Source of the DNA: Gemmatimonadota bacterium
GTDB lineage: Bacteria; Gemmatimonadota; Gemmatimonadetes; Gemmatimonadales; Gemmatimonadaceae
Direction of reading: 5' to 3'
Length of the DNA: 48,011 nucleotides
Assembly: GCA_016182795.1 (NCBI GenBank)
Contig: JACPFW010000009.1
Span: 1 to 48,011 of the forward strand
Positions 19,513-31,093 of this stretch are shown here, piece by piece. The position numbers and the translations under genes are program-made. The notes beneath the pieces are model-generated. The model was given only the letters and a program-made list of their open reading frames with translations, had not been told where the DNA came from and made no database searches. Numbering within the stretch: the first letter of the stretch is position 1; the number at the start of each line of letters is the position of its first letter.

Positions 19513-20202
19513 ATGAACTCTGCCATTCCAACGACCCCCCTCGAACTCATCGTCAACTCCGTGTTGGCGACGAAGATCGTGCTTGCGCTCCTGCTCGTGC
19601 TGTCGCTGTACAGCTGGGGCATCATGCTCGCCAAGTGGCTCGAGTTCCGGCGCACCACGCGCGCTTCGCAGGCGTTCATGCGCGAGTTCGTTCGCGCCAC
19701 GCGCCTTGAGCAAGCCGTCGCGATCGCGCGCAAGGCGCCGCCCTCGCCGTTCAACCGCGTCTTTGCCCGCGCCGTGAACTTCCTGCAGGACACGGCCGTC
19801 AAGGACGACGCCGGCAACGCGCACCCGATTCGTGAGTCACAAGTCGAGGCCATGCGCCTGCTGCTCGACGCCGAGGTCACCTCCGAGCGCGACGCGATTG
19901 GGCGCTTCATCCCGTCGCTCGCCGTCATCGGCTCGGCGAGCCCGCTCATTGGCCTGCTGGGCACCGTGCTCGGCGTGATCAACGCGTTCCTTGGGGTGGC
20001 CATCAAGGGGTCGGGCAACCTGGGCGCGGTGGCGCCCGGCGTCGCCGAAGCGCTCGTCGCCACGGCGGCGGCGCTCGCCGTCGCGATTCCGGCGACCTTT
20101 GCGTACAACATCTTTGCCGCGCGGTTGAACCGCTTCGACGGCGAACTCGAGAGCTTCGGCTCCGAGGTCATTGCCCTGATGGCCCGCGAGGGCCGGGTCT
20201 AG
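19513..20202 (+). CDS. tolQ: TolQ/ExbB-type proton channel subunit
   Basis: A 229-residue MotA/TolQ/ExbB family protein. It has three membrane segments (residues about 15-38, 130-155 and 170-195), with the conserved SPLIGLLGTVLGVINAF and the ALVATAAALAVAIPATFAYN helix. TolQ and TolR form an inner-membrane motor that energises TolA with the proton motive force. Its order with tolR, tolA, tolB and pal identifies it as TolQ and not ExbB. The gene opens the longest tightly packed run in the window. Confidence 0.94.
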   Translation: MNSAIPTTPLELIVNSVLATKIVLALLLVLSLYSWGIMLAKWLEFRRTTRASQAFMREFVRATRLEQAVAIARKAPPSPFNRVFARAVNFLQDTAVKDDAGNAHPIRESQVEAMRLLLDAEVTSERDAIGRFIPSLAVIGSASPLIGLLGTVLGVINAFLGVAIKGSGNLGAVAPGVAEALVATAAALAVAIPATFAYNIFAARLNRFDGELESFGSEVIALMAREGRV

Positions 20203-20203
20203 C

Positions 20204-20620
20204 GTGCGCCGCCGGACGCACGGAGACCGCGCGCCGCTCAACGCGGAGATCAACGTCGTGTCGCTGATCGACGTGATGATGCTCCTGCTCGTGATCTTCA
20301 TGATGACGGCGCCGCTGATGCAGGGCGGGGTCGACGTCCGCCTGCCCAAGACGGAGGCCCGCTCGCTGGAGCCCAAGGGTGGTCTCGTGGTGAGCGTCGC
20401 CGCCAACGGCCGCGTCTACGCCGACGAGACGGGGATGTCGCTCTCGGAGTTCAAGGCGGCGTTCAAGATGCTGTCGTCCAACCGCGGGCGTGACGGCGTC
20501 TTTGTCCGCGCCGACCAGGGGGCGCCGTACGGCATCGTGGCGCAGGTGCTCGCCACCATTCAGAAAGCCGGCATCGTGAACGTCGGTCTCGTCACCGAAC
20601 CGGAGAGCGTACAGCCGTGA
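20204..20620 (+). CDS. tolR: TolR/ExbD-type biopolymer transport protein
   Basis: A 138-residue ExbD/TolR protein with one N-terminal membrane helix. It contains the conserved proton-path Asp in LIDVMMLLLVIFMMT (residues about 21-35), followed by a small periplasmic domain. It pairs with TolQ. The GTG start lies 1 nt after the tolQ stop, and its TGA overlaps the GTG of tolA. Confidence 0.93.
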   Translation: MRRRTHGDRAPLNAEINVVSLIDVMMLLLVIFMMTAPLMQGGVDVRLPKTEARSLEPKGGLVVSVAANGRVYADETGMSLSEFKAAFKMLSSNRGRDGVFVRADQGAPYGIVAQVLATIQKAGIVNVGLVTEPESVQP

Positions 20621-21312
20621 GCCGCGCGCAGGCGCGCCCGATGGGCATCGCCGCGCCGCTCGTCGCCTCGGCGATGTTGCACGTGCTTGTGGCAGTCGCG
20701 CTGGTCGTCGCGTCGCGCGTCGAGTCCAAGGTGGCGCTTCCGCCGATGTACAAGGTGGAATTGATTGCGGCGCCGGCCGGCCCGCCGGCCATCGGCGCGG
20801 TGACCGATGCGCCAGAGGCGCCGACGGCGGCGAAGGCGAAGACGGCGCCCAAGCCCGCGCCCGACGCCGTGCCCATCAAGAAGCCGACGGCCAAGAACAC
20901 GAAGGCCGTCAAGAGCACACCCGTGCCGAACGCCAAGGCGGGCGCCAACGCGCCGCGCGCCGGTGGCGGCGCGGTGGGCGGCGCCGGCGCCGATGTCGCG
21001 AATATCCGCACCGAGGGGATCGACTTCCCGTTTCCGGGGTATCTCCAGAACATCGTGCGTCAGGTGCGGTTGAACTTCGCGCCGACGGACAAGTCGCTGC
21101 GGACAGCGGAAGTCTTCTTCTTCATTCGCCGCGATGGCTCGATGGCCGGGTTCCGGTTCATCCAGAAGAGCGGTTCGTATTCGTTTGATCTCGAGTGTCA
21201 GGGGGCCGTCGAGGCCGCCGCGGCCACCAAGGCGTGGGGTCCGCTCCCCACGCAGTTCATGGACGACGTGCTCCCCGTCATCTTCCGCTTTGACCCGAAG
21301 ACCCTGCGCTGA
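20617..21312 (+). CDS. tolA: TolA/TonB-like energy-transducing protein
   Basis: A 231-residue protein: one N-terminal membrane helix (residues about 10-30), a Pro/Ala/Lys-rich periplasm-spanning linker (about 45-125), and a C-terminal TonB/TolA-type domain (about 135-231; VEAAAATKAWGPLP). It carries the force from TolQR to Pal and TolB. It is short compared with the long helical TolA of E. coli. The name rests mainly on gene order. Confidence 0.85.
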   Translation: MSRAQARPMGIAAPLVASAMLHVLVAVALVVASRVESKVALPPMYKVELIAAPAGPPAIGAVTDAPEAPTAAKAKTAPKPAPDAVPIKKPTAKNTKAVKSTPVPNAKAGANAPRAGGGAVGGAGADVANIRTEGIDFPFPGYLQNIVRQVRLNFAPTDKSLRTAEVFFFIRRDGSMAGFRFIQKSGSYSFDLECQGAVEAAAATKAWGPLPTQFMDDVLPVIFRFDPKTLR

Positions 21313-22613
21313 TGCCGCTCCGATCATATCGCCGCCTTCTCCTCCTCTGCACCACACTCTGCCTCTTCCCTCTCGCTGGGCAGGGTCAGGACACCATCCC
21401 GCAAGGGGTGCGGGTGGGTCTCACCTACGATCCGAGTACTCGCCCCGGCGTTTTTGTCACGGCCGTCTCCGGCGAGGCCGGTGATTCGGTGCGCGCGATC
21501 CTTGCGCGCGACCTCGATTTCGGCGACCGGCTGAATGTGATCAGCGCCGATGCGGGGCCGCCGCCCACCGGCCGCTTCAACTACGAGCTGTATTTCAAGC
21601 TCGGCGCCAGCGCCATTGTGCAGGCGTCGGTCTCGCGCACCGGCTCGCTGCACGTGGCCGTGCACGACGTCACCGCCAAGCGGGTGCTGAACGTCGGCGA
21701 TTTCGCCTTCAACGGCGCCGCGCCGCTCTCCGCCGGGTGGCGCATGGCGGTGCACCGCGCCAGCGACGAAGTGGAACGCTGGATCACGTCGGTGCGCGGC
21801 ATCGCCGCCACGCGCGTTGTGTATGTGCGCGACCAACGCCTCTGGATCGTCGACTCCGACGGTGCCAACCTGACGCCGGTCGGGATCGGCGGCACGGCCC
21901 TGTCGCCGGCGTGGCATCCGACGGCGCGCTACATCGCCTACACCGCGATGGCCGACGACGGACTCAGTGTCGTGGTGCGCGACCTGCAGACGGGGCAGGG
22001 GCGTCGCATGCCGAGGCTCGGCGGTTCAAACTTTACGCCCACTTTTTCGCCGGACGGCGGGACGCTGGTCTACTCCGCCGGTGACGATGGCACCGATTTG
22101 TACGCGGTTTCCGCGTTCGGCGGCGGCGAACAGCCGCGGCGCGTGACCTTCGGCCGGGGCACCCCGACGTCGTCTCCGACATTCAGTCCCGACGGGCGCA
22201 AGATCGCCTATATCTCGGGTCGCCCCGGTCATCCCGAAGTGTATATTACAGATGCAGATGGAACGAACGCGGAGCTGCTGACCGAAGCACCGAGCGGGGA
22301 CCGACCGTACCGCTCCGATCCTGACTGGTCGCCGGACGGCCGCGCCGTGGCGTTCACATCGCAGGAAGGCCCGAACTTGCAGGTGATGGTTATCAGCATG
22401 CGGGACCGCCGGATCAAGCAACTGACCGGCGATGCCCGCAACGAGAATCCGTCGTGGGCACCGGATGCGCGGCATGTGGTGTTCACCTCAACCCGCAGCG
22501 GCGCCAAGCAGCTGTGGGTGCTGGATACGGAGTCGGGGCGCACGCGGCAGCTGACGCGGGGTGCCGGTGTTGCCCGACAGGCGGCGTGGTCGCCTCGCAT
22601 GGAACAACCGTAG
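21312..22613 (+). CDS. tolB: Tol-Pal system beta-propeller protein TolB
   Basis: A 433-residue periplasmic protein with a signal peptide, an N-terminal alpha/beta domain and a C-terminal six-bladed propeller. The propeller is visible as repeated FSPDG/WSPDGR and IAYISGR/VAFTS units from residue about 200 on. TolB binds Pal and controls its release from peptidoglycan. The ATG overlaps the tolA stop by one base. Bases 21337-21376, encoding the hydrophobic core of the signal peptide, match an intergenic repeat element also found after radC. Confidence 0.95.
   Translation: MPLRSYRRLLLLCTTLCLFPLAGQGQDTIPQGVRVGLTYDPSTRPGVFVTAVSGEAGDSVRAILARDLDFGDRLNVISADAGPPPTGRFNYELYFKLGASAIVQASVSRTGSLHVAVHDVTAKRVLNVGDFAFNGAAPLSAGWRMAVHRASDEVERWITSVRGIAATRVVYVRDQRLWIVDSDGANLTPVGIGGTALSPAWHPTARYIAYTAMADDGLSVVVRDLQTGQGRRMPRLGGSNFTPTFSPDGGTLVYSAGDDGTDLYAVSAFGGGEQPRRVTFGRGTPTSSPTFSPDGRKIAYISGRPGHPEVYITDADGTNAELLTEAPSGDRPYRSDPDWSPDGRAVAFTSQEGPNLQVMVISMRDRRIKQLTGDARNENPSWAPDARHVVFTSTRSGAKQLWVLDTESGRTRQLTRGAGVARQAAWSPRMEQP
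21337..21376 (+). repeat. CTGCACCACAC-type element inside the tolB signal-peptide coding region
   Basis: Positions 21347-21370 match the reverse complement of 9424-9447 at 23 of 24 bases. Flanking CCTTCTCC and TTCCCTCTC are also shared loosely. In the tolB frame it encodes most of the LLLLCTTLCLFPLAG hydrophobic stretch. Confidence 0.65.
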
Positions 22614-22647
22614 TAGCTCCCGAAGTACCCCCACTGGAGACCTAGTT

Positions 22648-23262
22648 ATGCACGCTCGCATTCGTTCGCTCGCCCTCGTCGCTCTGGCGATCTCGGCCGT
22701 GACTACGACCGCCTGCAAGAAGAAGCCGGTCGTCGCGCCCACGCCCGCACCAGTGGCCAAGCCTATCAACCAGGATTCGATCGACGCCGCCGAGCGCGCC
22801 CGAAAGGCGGCTGCCGATGCCGCTGCCCGCGCTGCCGCCGAGAAGGCCGCCGCCGAAGCCGCCGCGCGCCTCGCCGCTGAGATCGCTGCCGCCAAGGCCG
22901 CCTTCGCTGTGCCGGTGTACTTCGATTACGACAAGTCGGACATTCGCGACGACCAGAAGACGACGCTCGAAGCGAAGGTCCCGATCTTCCAGGCGAACGC
23001 CGACATGCGCATTCGCGTCGCCGGCCACACCGACAACCGCGGTTCCGACGAATACAACCTCGCGCTCGGCCAGCGCCGCGCCGCTGAGGTGAAGCAGTAC
23101 CTGATCGCCCGCGGCATCGCGGCCGACCGCATCGACGTCGTCAGCTTCGGCGAAGAGCGTCCCGCCGTGGCGCAGGACAACGAAGACGCGTGGGCCAAGA
23201 ATCGTCGCGATGAGTTTGAGATCATCGCCGGCGCCAACCCGTTCAAGCTCCCCAACAAGTGA
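22648..23262 (+). CDS. pal: Peptidoglycan-associated lipoprotein Pal
   Basis: A 204-residue lipoprotein. The signal sequence ends at TTAC (Cys about 25). It is followed by an Ala/Lys-rich helical linker and an OmpA-type peptidoglycan-binding domain (residues about 90-200) with YFDYDKSDI, AGHTDNRGSDEYNLALGQRRA and an NRRDEF end. It anchors the outer membrane to the cell wall. Its TGA overlaps the GTG of the next gene. Confidence 0.95.
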   Translation: MHARIRSLALVALAISAVTTTACKKKPVVAPTPAPVAKPINQDSIDAAERARKAAADAAARAAAEKAAAEAAARLAAEIAAAKAAFAVPVYFDYDKSDIRDDQKTTLEAKVPIFQANADMRIRVAGHTDNRGSDEYNLALGQRRAAEVKQYLIARGIAADRIDVVSFGEERPAVAQDNEDAWAKNRRDEFEIIAGANPFKLPNK

Positions 23263-24083
23263 TTCGTCGCTTCGCTCGTCTCTTGATCGCTCCGGCCGTC
23301 ATCTTGACGGCCGGGGCGTGCTTTGCCACTCGCGGCGATGTGCGCATCCTGCAGGGTGACATCGCGCGGTTGCAGCTCGCCGCGGCGCAGGCCGCGTCGG
23401 CCGACACGGCGCGCGCATTGCAGCTCCGCCGCATTATCCAGTCGCTCTCCAACATCTCCGACACGCTCCGGATCGCCGGCACCACGCTGGCGCGTTTCCA
23501 GGGCGATGTCTCGATGTCGATGCGCAACGTGCAGGAGCAGCTGCTCACGGTGCAGGAACTGACCGGACAGAGCCGCAAGCAGGTGGAGTCGCTGCGTGCC
23601 CAACTTGAGGCGCGCGCCGCCGAGCAGGTGCAGACGGCGCCGCCAGCGGCGGCCCCAACGGCCGCGCCGGGAACCGTGCCGCCCACTGCCACACAGGGCG
23701 CTCCCGCGCCGGGCCCGTATCAGCTGATGGACCTCGGCCGGCAGCAGCTCGCGCGTGGGGCGACCTCCGCGGCGCGCGCCGCGTTCAGCGACCTGCTGAC
23801 GCAGTACCCGACCTCCGATCTCGCCCCCGAAGCCCAGTATTGGATCGCCGAGGCGTACGCGTCGGCGGGGAGCGCGGTGGAGGCCGATTCCGTGTTCGCG
23901 CTCGTGGCGGACAAGTACCCAACTTCAGAGCGCGCGCCGGTGGCCATCTACAAGCGCGCGGTCGCGCTCAAGGTGGCTGGCCAGACGCGGCAGGCGCGCC
24001 TCCTCCTGCAGCAAGTCATCGACAAGTATCCCAAGTCCGAGGCGGCGACCCTGGCGTCGGCCCTGCTGCGGGACCTGAAGTAG
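23259..24083 (+). CDS. cpoB: Tol-Pal associated TPR lipoprotein CpoB/YbgF
   Basis: A 274-residue lipoprotein with signal sequence and a C-terminal Cys motif (AGAC, Cys 21). An N-terminal coiled coil (residues about 25-125), a Pro/Ala-rich linker and three C-terminal TPR units (about 150-270; FSDLLTQYPTSDLAPEAQYWIAEAY) follow. CpoB coordinates Tol-Pal with cell-wall synthesis in other bacteria. The GTG at 23259 overlaps the pal stop (GTGA). Confidence 0.9.
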   Translation: MIRRFARLLIAPAVILTAGACFATRGDVRILQGDIARLQLAAAQAASADTARALQLRRIIQSLSNISDTLRIAGTTLARFQGDVSMSMRNVQEQLLTVQELTGQSRKQVESLRAQLEARAAEQVQTAPPAAAPTAAPGTVPPTATQGAPAPGPYQLMDLGRQQLARGATSAARAAFSDLLTQYPTSDLAPEAQYWIAEAYASAGSAVEADSVFALVADKYPTSERAPVAIYKRAVALKVAGQTRQARLLLQQVIDKYPKSEAATLASALLRDLK

Positions 24084-24095
24084 CGCGGGGCGTCG

Positions 24096-24902
24096 GTGGC
24101 CGCGGCGGATCAGCAGCGTGACGCACAGGCGGAGATGCCGTTCCTCGATCACCTCGAGGAACTGCGCTGGCGCCTGATCTGGAGCGGCGCCGCGTTGCTG
24201 ATTTCATTCGCCATCGCGTTCACCGTCGTCTATCAGTTCGACTTCATCGCCATCCTCGCCTACCCGGCGCAAGACTTTCTGAAGGGCGGGAAGCTCATCT
24301 ACACGCACCCGGCTGAGTCGTTCACGATCCTGATGCAGGTGGCGTTTGCTCTCGGCATCGTGCTCGCCTCGCCGGTGATCGCGTATCAGGTCTGGGCCTT
24401 TCTTTCGCCGGCCCTCCACCCGCACGAGAAGCGGGTCGTCGTGCCGGTGCTCATCGGCGCCGTGGGCTTGTTCCTCATCGGCTGCACCCTGTCGGTGCTC
24501 TGGGTGCTCCCGATCACGCTCGAGCTGCTCGGCGGTATCGCGACGAGCTCGCTGCAGCAGATGATCTCGGCGCAGGAGTACTTCTCGTTCGCGGTGTCGC
24601 TGACGCTCGCGTTCGGCGCCGTCTTCGAGCTGCCGATTCTCATTGTGGCGCTCACCGCGATCGGGCTCGTGACGCCCGGCACGCTGGCCAAGTTCCGCCG
24701 GCATGCGTTCGTCGGGATGCTCGTCCTCTCCGCCGTCATCACGCCCGGCGACCTGATCATCTCCACCCTGATGCTCTTCATCCCGCTCTACGGACTGTAT
24801 GAGCTGAGCATCGTGCTGTCGTGGTTCGTCTACCGCGCCAAGCGCAAGAGGGCCCGACGCGAGGAGGAGGCGGAGCGCCGCGCGTCCGCCTCGGAGCGCT
24901 GA
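24096..24902 (+). CDS. tatC: Twin-arginine translocase subunit TatC
   Basis: A 268-residue protein with six membrane segments. It has the N-terminal FLDHLEELRWRLIW motif that recognises the twin-arginine signal, and the conserved periplasmic FTLLMQV-like and EYFSFAVSL segments. TatC is the receptor for folded Tat substrates; its partner tatA lies separately at 37420. The GTG start is 12 nt after cpoB, and the stop overlaps the lptD start by one base. Confidence 0.95.
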   Translation: MAAADQQRDAQAEMPFLDHLEELRWRLIWSGAALLISFAIAFTVVYQFDFIAILAYPAQDFLKGGKLIYTHPAESFTILMQVAFALGIVLASPVIAYQVWAFLSPALHPHEKRVVVPVLIGAVGLFLIGCTLSVLWVLPITLELLGGIATSSLQQMISAQEYFSFAVSLTLAFGAVFELPILIVALTAIGLVTPGTLAKFRRHAFVGMLVLSAVITPGDLIISTLMLFIPLYGLYELSIVLSWFVYRAKRKRARREEEAERRASASER

Positions 24903-27900
24903 TGCGCGCGCTCCGCGCCGCGCTCTTCAACGTGATCGGCGCCGCCCTGCTCGGCAGCGCCGTGGCGCCGGCGGTATTCGCGCAGCTCCCAACCGGCCAG
25001 CCCGGCGCGGGGCGCCGCACGCAGCCGCGTTCCACGCAGCCGCGCGCCGAGTCGTCGCGTCTGGGGAACGCGCCGCAGGGGGCTGACACCACCAAGAAGG
25101 ACACCGCGCTCGTGCACTGGGTGCCGCCCGACTCCGTCGCGCAGGCGCTGATGAACCGCCCCGGCTACGCGATGGTCCGGTATCAGGCGGACTTTGTGAA
25201 CTTCCGGGCGGCCGATCGCACCATCACGCTCATTGGCCTGCCGGCCGAGCGCGCGGTCGTGGAGCGCGAGCCGTCGCTGATTGTCGCGGATACCATCCGC
25301 TACAGCGATTCCACCAACATGGCGATTGCCCTCGGCCCGGCGATCGTCATGCGTGAAGCCGGGCGCGAGGACTACAAACTCAGCGGACGAGCGATCTACG
25401 ATATCGCGCAACGGCTGGGAAGCGGCACAAACATCCGTGCCGTCGATGAACAGAGCGGCGAGCGCTGGGTGGTGTCGGCGCATGTCGGCGGCTTCGCCGG
25501 CGACTCCACGACCGAAGAGTCGACGTACGGCAAGGACGGCACCATCACGAGCTGTGAAGACTCGCTGCCGCATTACCACTTCCAGTCGCGACAGATCAAG
25601 ATGGTGCGCAAGAGCATGCTCGTGGCGCGCCCCGCGGTGCTCTACGTACAGGGCGTGCCCGTCTTCTGGCTCCCGTTCGTCTTTCAGGACATCCGGTCCG
25701 GACGGCGCAGCGGCGTGTTGACACCGCGCTTCGGCTTCGCCGAGCTGGTGCGCAACAGTCCCACCTATCGCCGCACCATCGAGAACGTCGGCTACTACGT
25801 GGCGCTCAGCGACTACACCGACTTCTCCGTGTCCATGGACTGGCGGTCGTCGGCGCGGGCCAGCATCGCCGATCCGGGGTGGCTGCGCCTCAACTCGCAG
25901 CTCAACTACAACTGGCGCAACCGATTCCTGCAGGGGGCGTTCGCCGTGTCGCGGCACACGCTGAGCACGGGGCAGACCAACACCCAGCTGTCGTGGAACC
26001 ATTCGCAGGCGTTCTCGTCGACGTCGCGCATCACGGCCAACATGAACTACGTCACCAGCACGACGGTCCAGCGCCAGACGGCGCTCAATCCGATGTCGGC
26101 GCTGGCGACAATCAGTTCGATGATGAACTACTCTCGCGCCGTCGGCCCGTTCTCGCTCTCCATCGGCGGCACGCGCCGCCAGTACCCCGGCCGCGAGCAG
26201 GTGGACCAGGATTTCCCAAGCATCAACCTGTCGTCCAAGGCCATTCGGTTCGCGCGCATCGTGGAGTGGACGCCGTCCTTCAACTTCGCGACATCGAGCA
26301 GCCAGCACCTCGACGCCCAGGGTGACTTCAAGTACCGCTACTTCCTGCGCGCCGGCGTCCTCGACTCGGCGAAGTTCGACCGGTCCACCGCGTCGACCAC
26401 CGCGTCGCTCACCACGCCGTTCAAGATCGGGTCGTTCAACCTGCCGCTGTCGTTCAACTTCAGCGATCGCATGAACGACTTCCCCGAGGTGCGCCTCGTG
26501 GTGAACCCCGCCGACACGAGCCGGCGCGAAACGCGCATCTACAGCCGCACCTACCTCACCACGCTCGATTGGCGCACCGCCATCACCCTACCGACGTTTT
26601 TCCAGGGCAGTTGGAACCTGGTGCCCAGCGTTTCGATGGAGAACGTCGATCCCGCGGGCTTCTTCGTGCGCAGCGAGCGCACCGGCAACAACTTCGTCTC
26701 GCAGAGCAAACGCCTGTCGTGGGGACTGGGCGTCGCGCCCACGTTTTTCGGGCTGTCGCGCTGGGGCATCGGCCCCGTCGCGCGTTTCCGGCATAGCATC
26801 ACTCCCAGTCTCGCCTGGAGTTTCTCGCCGGCGGCGAGCGTGAGCGACGAGTTTCTCGCCGCCCTCGGCAAGACGCGGGCCGATTATCTAGGTGCCCTCG
26901 CACAGAACCGGCTGACGGTAGGCTTCAACCAGGCGTTTGAAGCCAAGCTGAAGAAGTCGGCGTCGGACACCACCTCGGGGGATGAAGGCCGCAAAGTTAA
27001 GCTGCTCTCGCTCGGCTTCTCGCCGCTGATGTACGACTTCGAGCGCAAGCGGAAGACAGGGCGCAGCGGCTTCGCGACGGACCGGATGAACATCAACATG
27101 AACTCCGAGCTGCTGCCGGGCTTCTCGTTCGACATGGGCTACTCGCTGTTCGAGGGGTCGGTGTTGAGCGACACGGCGCGGTTCAGTCCGTTTCGCGAAT
27201 CGATCTCGGCGTCGCTGCAGCTCAATCCGAACTCTGCCGTGGTGCGCTGGATCGGCCGGCTCTTCGGCATGCAGCCGAAGGATACGACGGCTCGACGCGA
27301 GGACAGCGGCGGGTATCAGGGGTCCATCGGGGCGGGGCAGATGCAGGGCAGCGGACAGCAGATTGCCGGCGCCGGCATGCGGCAGCAGCTCCAGGCGGTG
27401 CCCGTCGGGCGTGGATTCGACGCCAGCATCAGCCTGAGCTCCAATCGCCAGCGCCCGCCGGGCGGCAGCGGGCGCGTGGTGGAGTATGACCCCACGATTC
27501 AGTGCGAGGCGCTCAAGATCAACCCGGTGCAGTACGACGTCTGCGTGCGCAACGCGCAAGCCGCGCCCCCGATCGACTACACGCAGTTCTCGTCGACCAC
27601 CGCCGGCGGCTCGTATTTCCGGGTGCCGCCGCAAACGAGCATCAACTGGCGCACGAGCTTCGACCTCACGCCCAAGTGGGCGATGCAGTGGCAAACCAGC
27701 TACGACGCCGTGCGCCACGAGTTCGCCAGCCACGTCGTAACGCTCCAGCGCGACCTGCACGACTGGCGTGCGATGTTCGGCTTTACCCAGGCCCCCAATG
27801 GCAATTTCTCATTCACGTTTTTCGTGGCGCTGAAGGCCGAGCCCGATCTCAAATTCAACTACGACCGCGCCAGTTACAAACAGTCGCTGGTGCCTCTGCC

Positions 27901-27904
27901 ATGA
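24902..27904 (+). CDS. lptD: LPS-assembly outer-membrane protein LptD-like
   Basis: A 1000-residue protein with a signal peptide (cleavage near FAQ, residue about 30). An OstA-like jellyroll follows (residues about 90-190; VADTIRYSDSTN). Next is the SCEDSLPHYHFQSRQIKMV stretch with the LPS-transport-type Cys, then a long beta-barrel region (about 260-1000) of alternating Tyr/Trp/Phe. It matches the large LptD-type proteins of Bacteroidota and Gemmatimonadota. LptD inserts LPS into the outer leaflet with LptE. It joins the tol-tatC run on its left and hutH on its right (ATGA overlap). Confidence 0.87.
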   Translation: MRALRAALFNVIGAALLGSAVAPAVFAQLPTGQPGAGRRTQPRSTQPRAESSRLGNAPQGADTTKKDTALVHWVPPDSVAQALMNRPGYAMVRYQADFVNFRAADRTITLIGLPAERAVVEREPSLIVADTIRYSDSTNMAIALGPAIVMREAGREDYKLSGRAIYDIAQRLGSGTNIRAVDEQSGERWVVSAHVGGFAGDSTTEESTYGKDGTITSCEDSLPHYHFQSRQIKMVRKSMLVARPAVLYVQGVPVFWLPFVFQDIRSGRRSGVLTPRFGFAELVRNSPTYRRTIENVGYYVALSDYTDFSVSMDWRSSARASIADPGWLRLNSQLNYNWRNRFLQGAFAVSRHTLSTGQTNTQLSWNHSQAFSSTSRITANMNYVTSTTVQRQTALNPMSALATISSMMNYSRAVGPFSLSIGGTRRQYPGREQVDQDFPSINLSSKAIRFARIVEWTPSFNFATSSSQHLDAQGDFKYRYFLRAGVLDSAKFDRSTASTTASLTTPFKIGSFNLPLSFNFSDRMNDFPEVRLVVNPADTSRRETRIYSRTYLTTLDWRTAITLPTFFQGSWNLVPSVSMENVDPAGFFVRSERTGNNFVSQSKRLSWGLGVAPTFFGLSRWGIGPVARFRHSITPSLAWSFSPAASVSDEFLAALGKTRADYLGALAQNRLTVGFNQAFEAKLKKSASDTTSGDEGRKVKLLSLGFSPLMYDFERKRKTGRSGFATDRMNINMNSELLPGFSFDMGYSLFEGSVLSDTARFSPFRESISASLQLNPNSAVVRWIGRLFGMQPKDTTARREDSGGYQGSIGAGQMQGSGQQIAGAGMRQQLQAVPVGRGFDASISLSSNRQRPPGGSGRVVEYDPTIQCEALKINPVQYDVCVRNAQAAPPIDYTQFSSTTAGGSYFRVPPQTSINWRTSFDLTPKWAMQWQTSYDAVRHEFASHVVTLQRDLHDWRAMFGFTQAPNGNFSFTFFVALKAEPDLKFNYDRASYKQSLVPLP

Positions 27905-29429
27905 CCCAGACTCCTCCGCTCGCGCTTGACGGCGCCTCGCTCTCCATCGCCGACGTGCGCGACGTCGCGGTCGGCCGCCGCCCCGTGGCTCTCTCCGACG
28001 CGGCGCGCGGCCGCATGCTCGCCACCCGCGCCGTCGTTGCCGGCATCGTTGAGCGCAACGACGTCGTGTACGGCGTCACCACCGGCTTTGGCAAGCTCTC
28101 CGATGTGCACATTCCGGCGGACAAGCTCGCCCAGCTGCAAGTCAACCTCGTCCGCAGTCACGTGGCCGGCGTCGGCCCCGAACTCCCGGAGATCGAGGTG
28201 CGTGCGATGATGCTGCTGCGCGCCAACGTGATGTCCAAGGGCTTCTCCGGCGCGCGCCCCGATCTCCCGGAACTCATCTGCGCGATGCTCAATGCCGGCC
28301 TCTGGCCCGTCGTGCACGAGCAGGGGTCGGTCGGCGCGAGCGGCGATCTCTCCCCGCTGGCTGAACTCGCCGTCACCTTGATCGGTGAAGGGGAGTTGCA
28401 CACCAGCGACGGCCGTCGCCTCCCCGCCGCCCAAGCGTTGGCGCACTCGGGCCTCCTCCCCGTCGTCCTTGCACCGAAAGAAGGCATCACCCTTATCAAC
28501 GGCACCCAGGCGCACACCGCCGTCGCGGCGCTCGCTGTCACCGAGGCGCGCGTCTTGTGGGCCACCGCGCACGCGGCGGGGGCGATGACGCTTGAGGCGC
28601 TCAAGGGCACGCCTACGGCGTTCGACGCGCGCATTCACGACGCGCGCGGTCAGGACGGCCAGCGGGAAAGCGCGGCGCTGCTGCGCGAGCTGCTCGCCAA
28701 CAGCCCCCTGCGCGAGTCGCACCGCGATGGCGACCCCCGCGTGCAGGACGCCTACGGCCTGCGCTGCATGCCGCAGGTGCACGGACCGGTGCTTGACGCC
28801 ATTCGCTTCGCCGAGGGGCTCATTGGCCGCGAGCTGAACGCCGCCACCGACAATCCGCTCGTCTTCGACAACGGCGAAATGCTCAGCGGCGGCAACTTCC
28901 ACGGACAGGCGGTCGCCATGGCGCTCGACGTGCTCGCCATCGCGATGACCAATCTGGCGGTGATGGCCGAGCGACGCATCGATCGCCTCGTGCATCCGGA
29001 CCTCAACGAAGGTCTGCCGCCGTTCCTCTCCGGCGACGCCGGCCTCAACAGCGGCTTCATGATGGCCCAGGTGTCCGCCGCCGCCCTCGCCAGCGAGTGC
29101 AAGGTGCTGTCGCATCCGGCCAGCGTCGACACCATCCCGACCGACGGCAGCAAGGAAGACGTCGTGCCAATGGCGATGGGGGCGGCGTGGAAGCTGCGCC
29201 GTATCGTCGGCAACGTGCGCAACGTACTGGCCATCGAGTTGATGTGCGGCGCGCAGGGGCTCGACTACCGGCGTCCGCTGCGCAGCAGCGCGCCGATCGA
29301 GCGCGCGCACGCCGCCATTCGCCGCGTGGTCCCGCCCCTCGGCGACGATCGTATGCTTTCCCCTGATATCCAAGCTATCGCCGAGGCGATTGCCCGGCGT
29401 GAATTTGTGCTGGTCGAAGGAGGCCGCGC

Positions 29430-29433
<4 letters not shown>
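27901..29433 (+). CDS. hutH: Histidine ammonia-lyase
   Basis: Converts histidine to urocanate and ammonia. The 510-residue length is normal. The self-cyclising Ala146-Ser147-Gly148 that forms the MIO prosthetic group is present in [16 protein letters not shown]. The catalytic Tyr is in [11 protein letters not shown], and DNPLVF and QVSAAAL are also conserved. It overlaps the lptD stop (ATGA) and the hutU start (ATGA), so it appears translationally coupled to an envelope gene. Confidence 0.97.
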
Positions 29434-31088
<1,655 letters not shown>

Positions 31089-31093
31089 CGACT

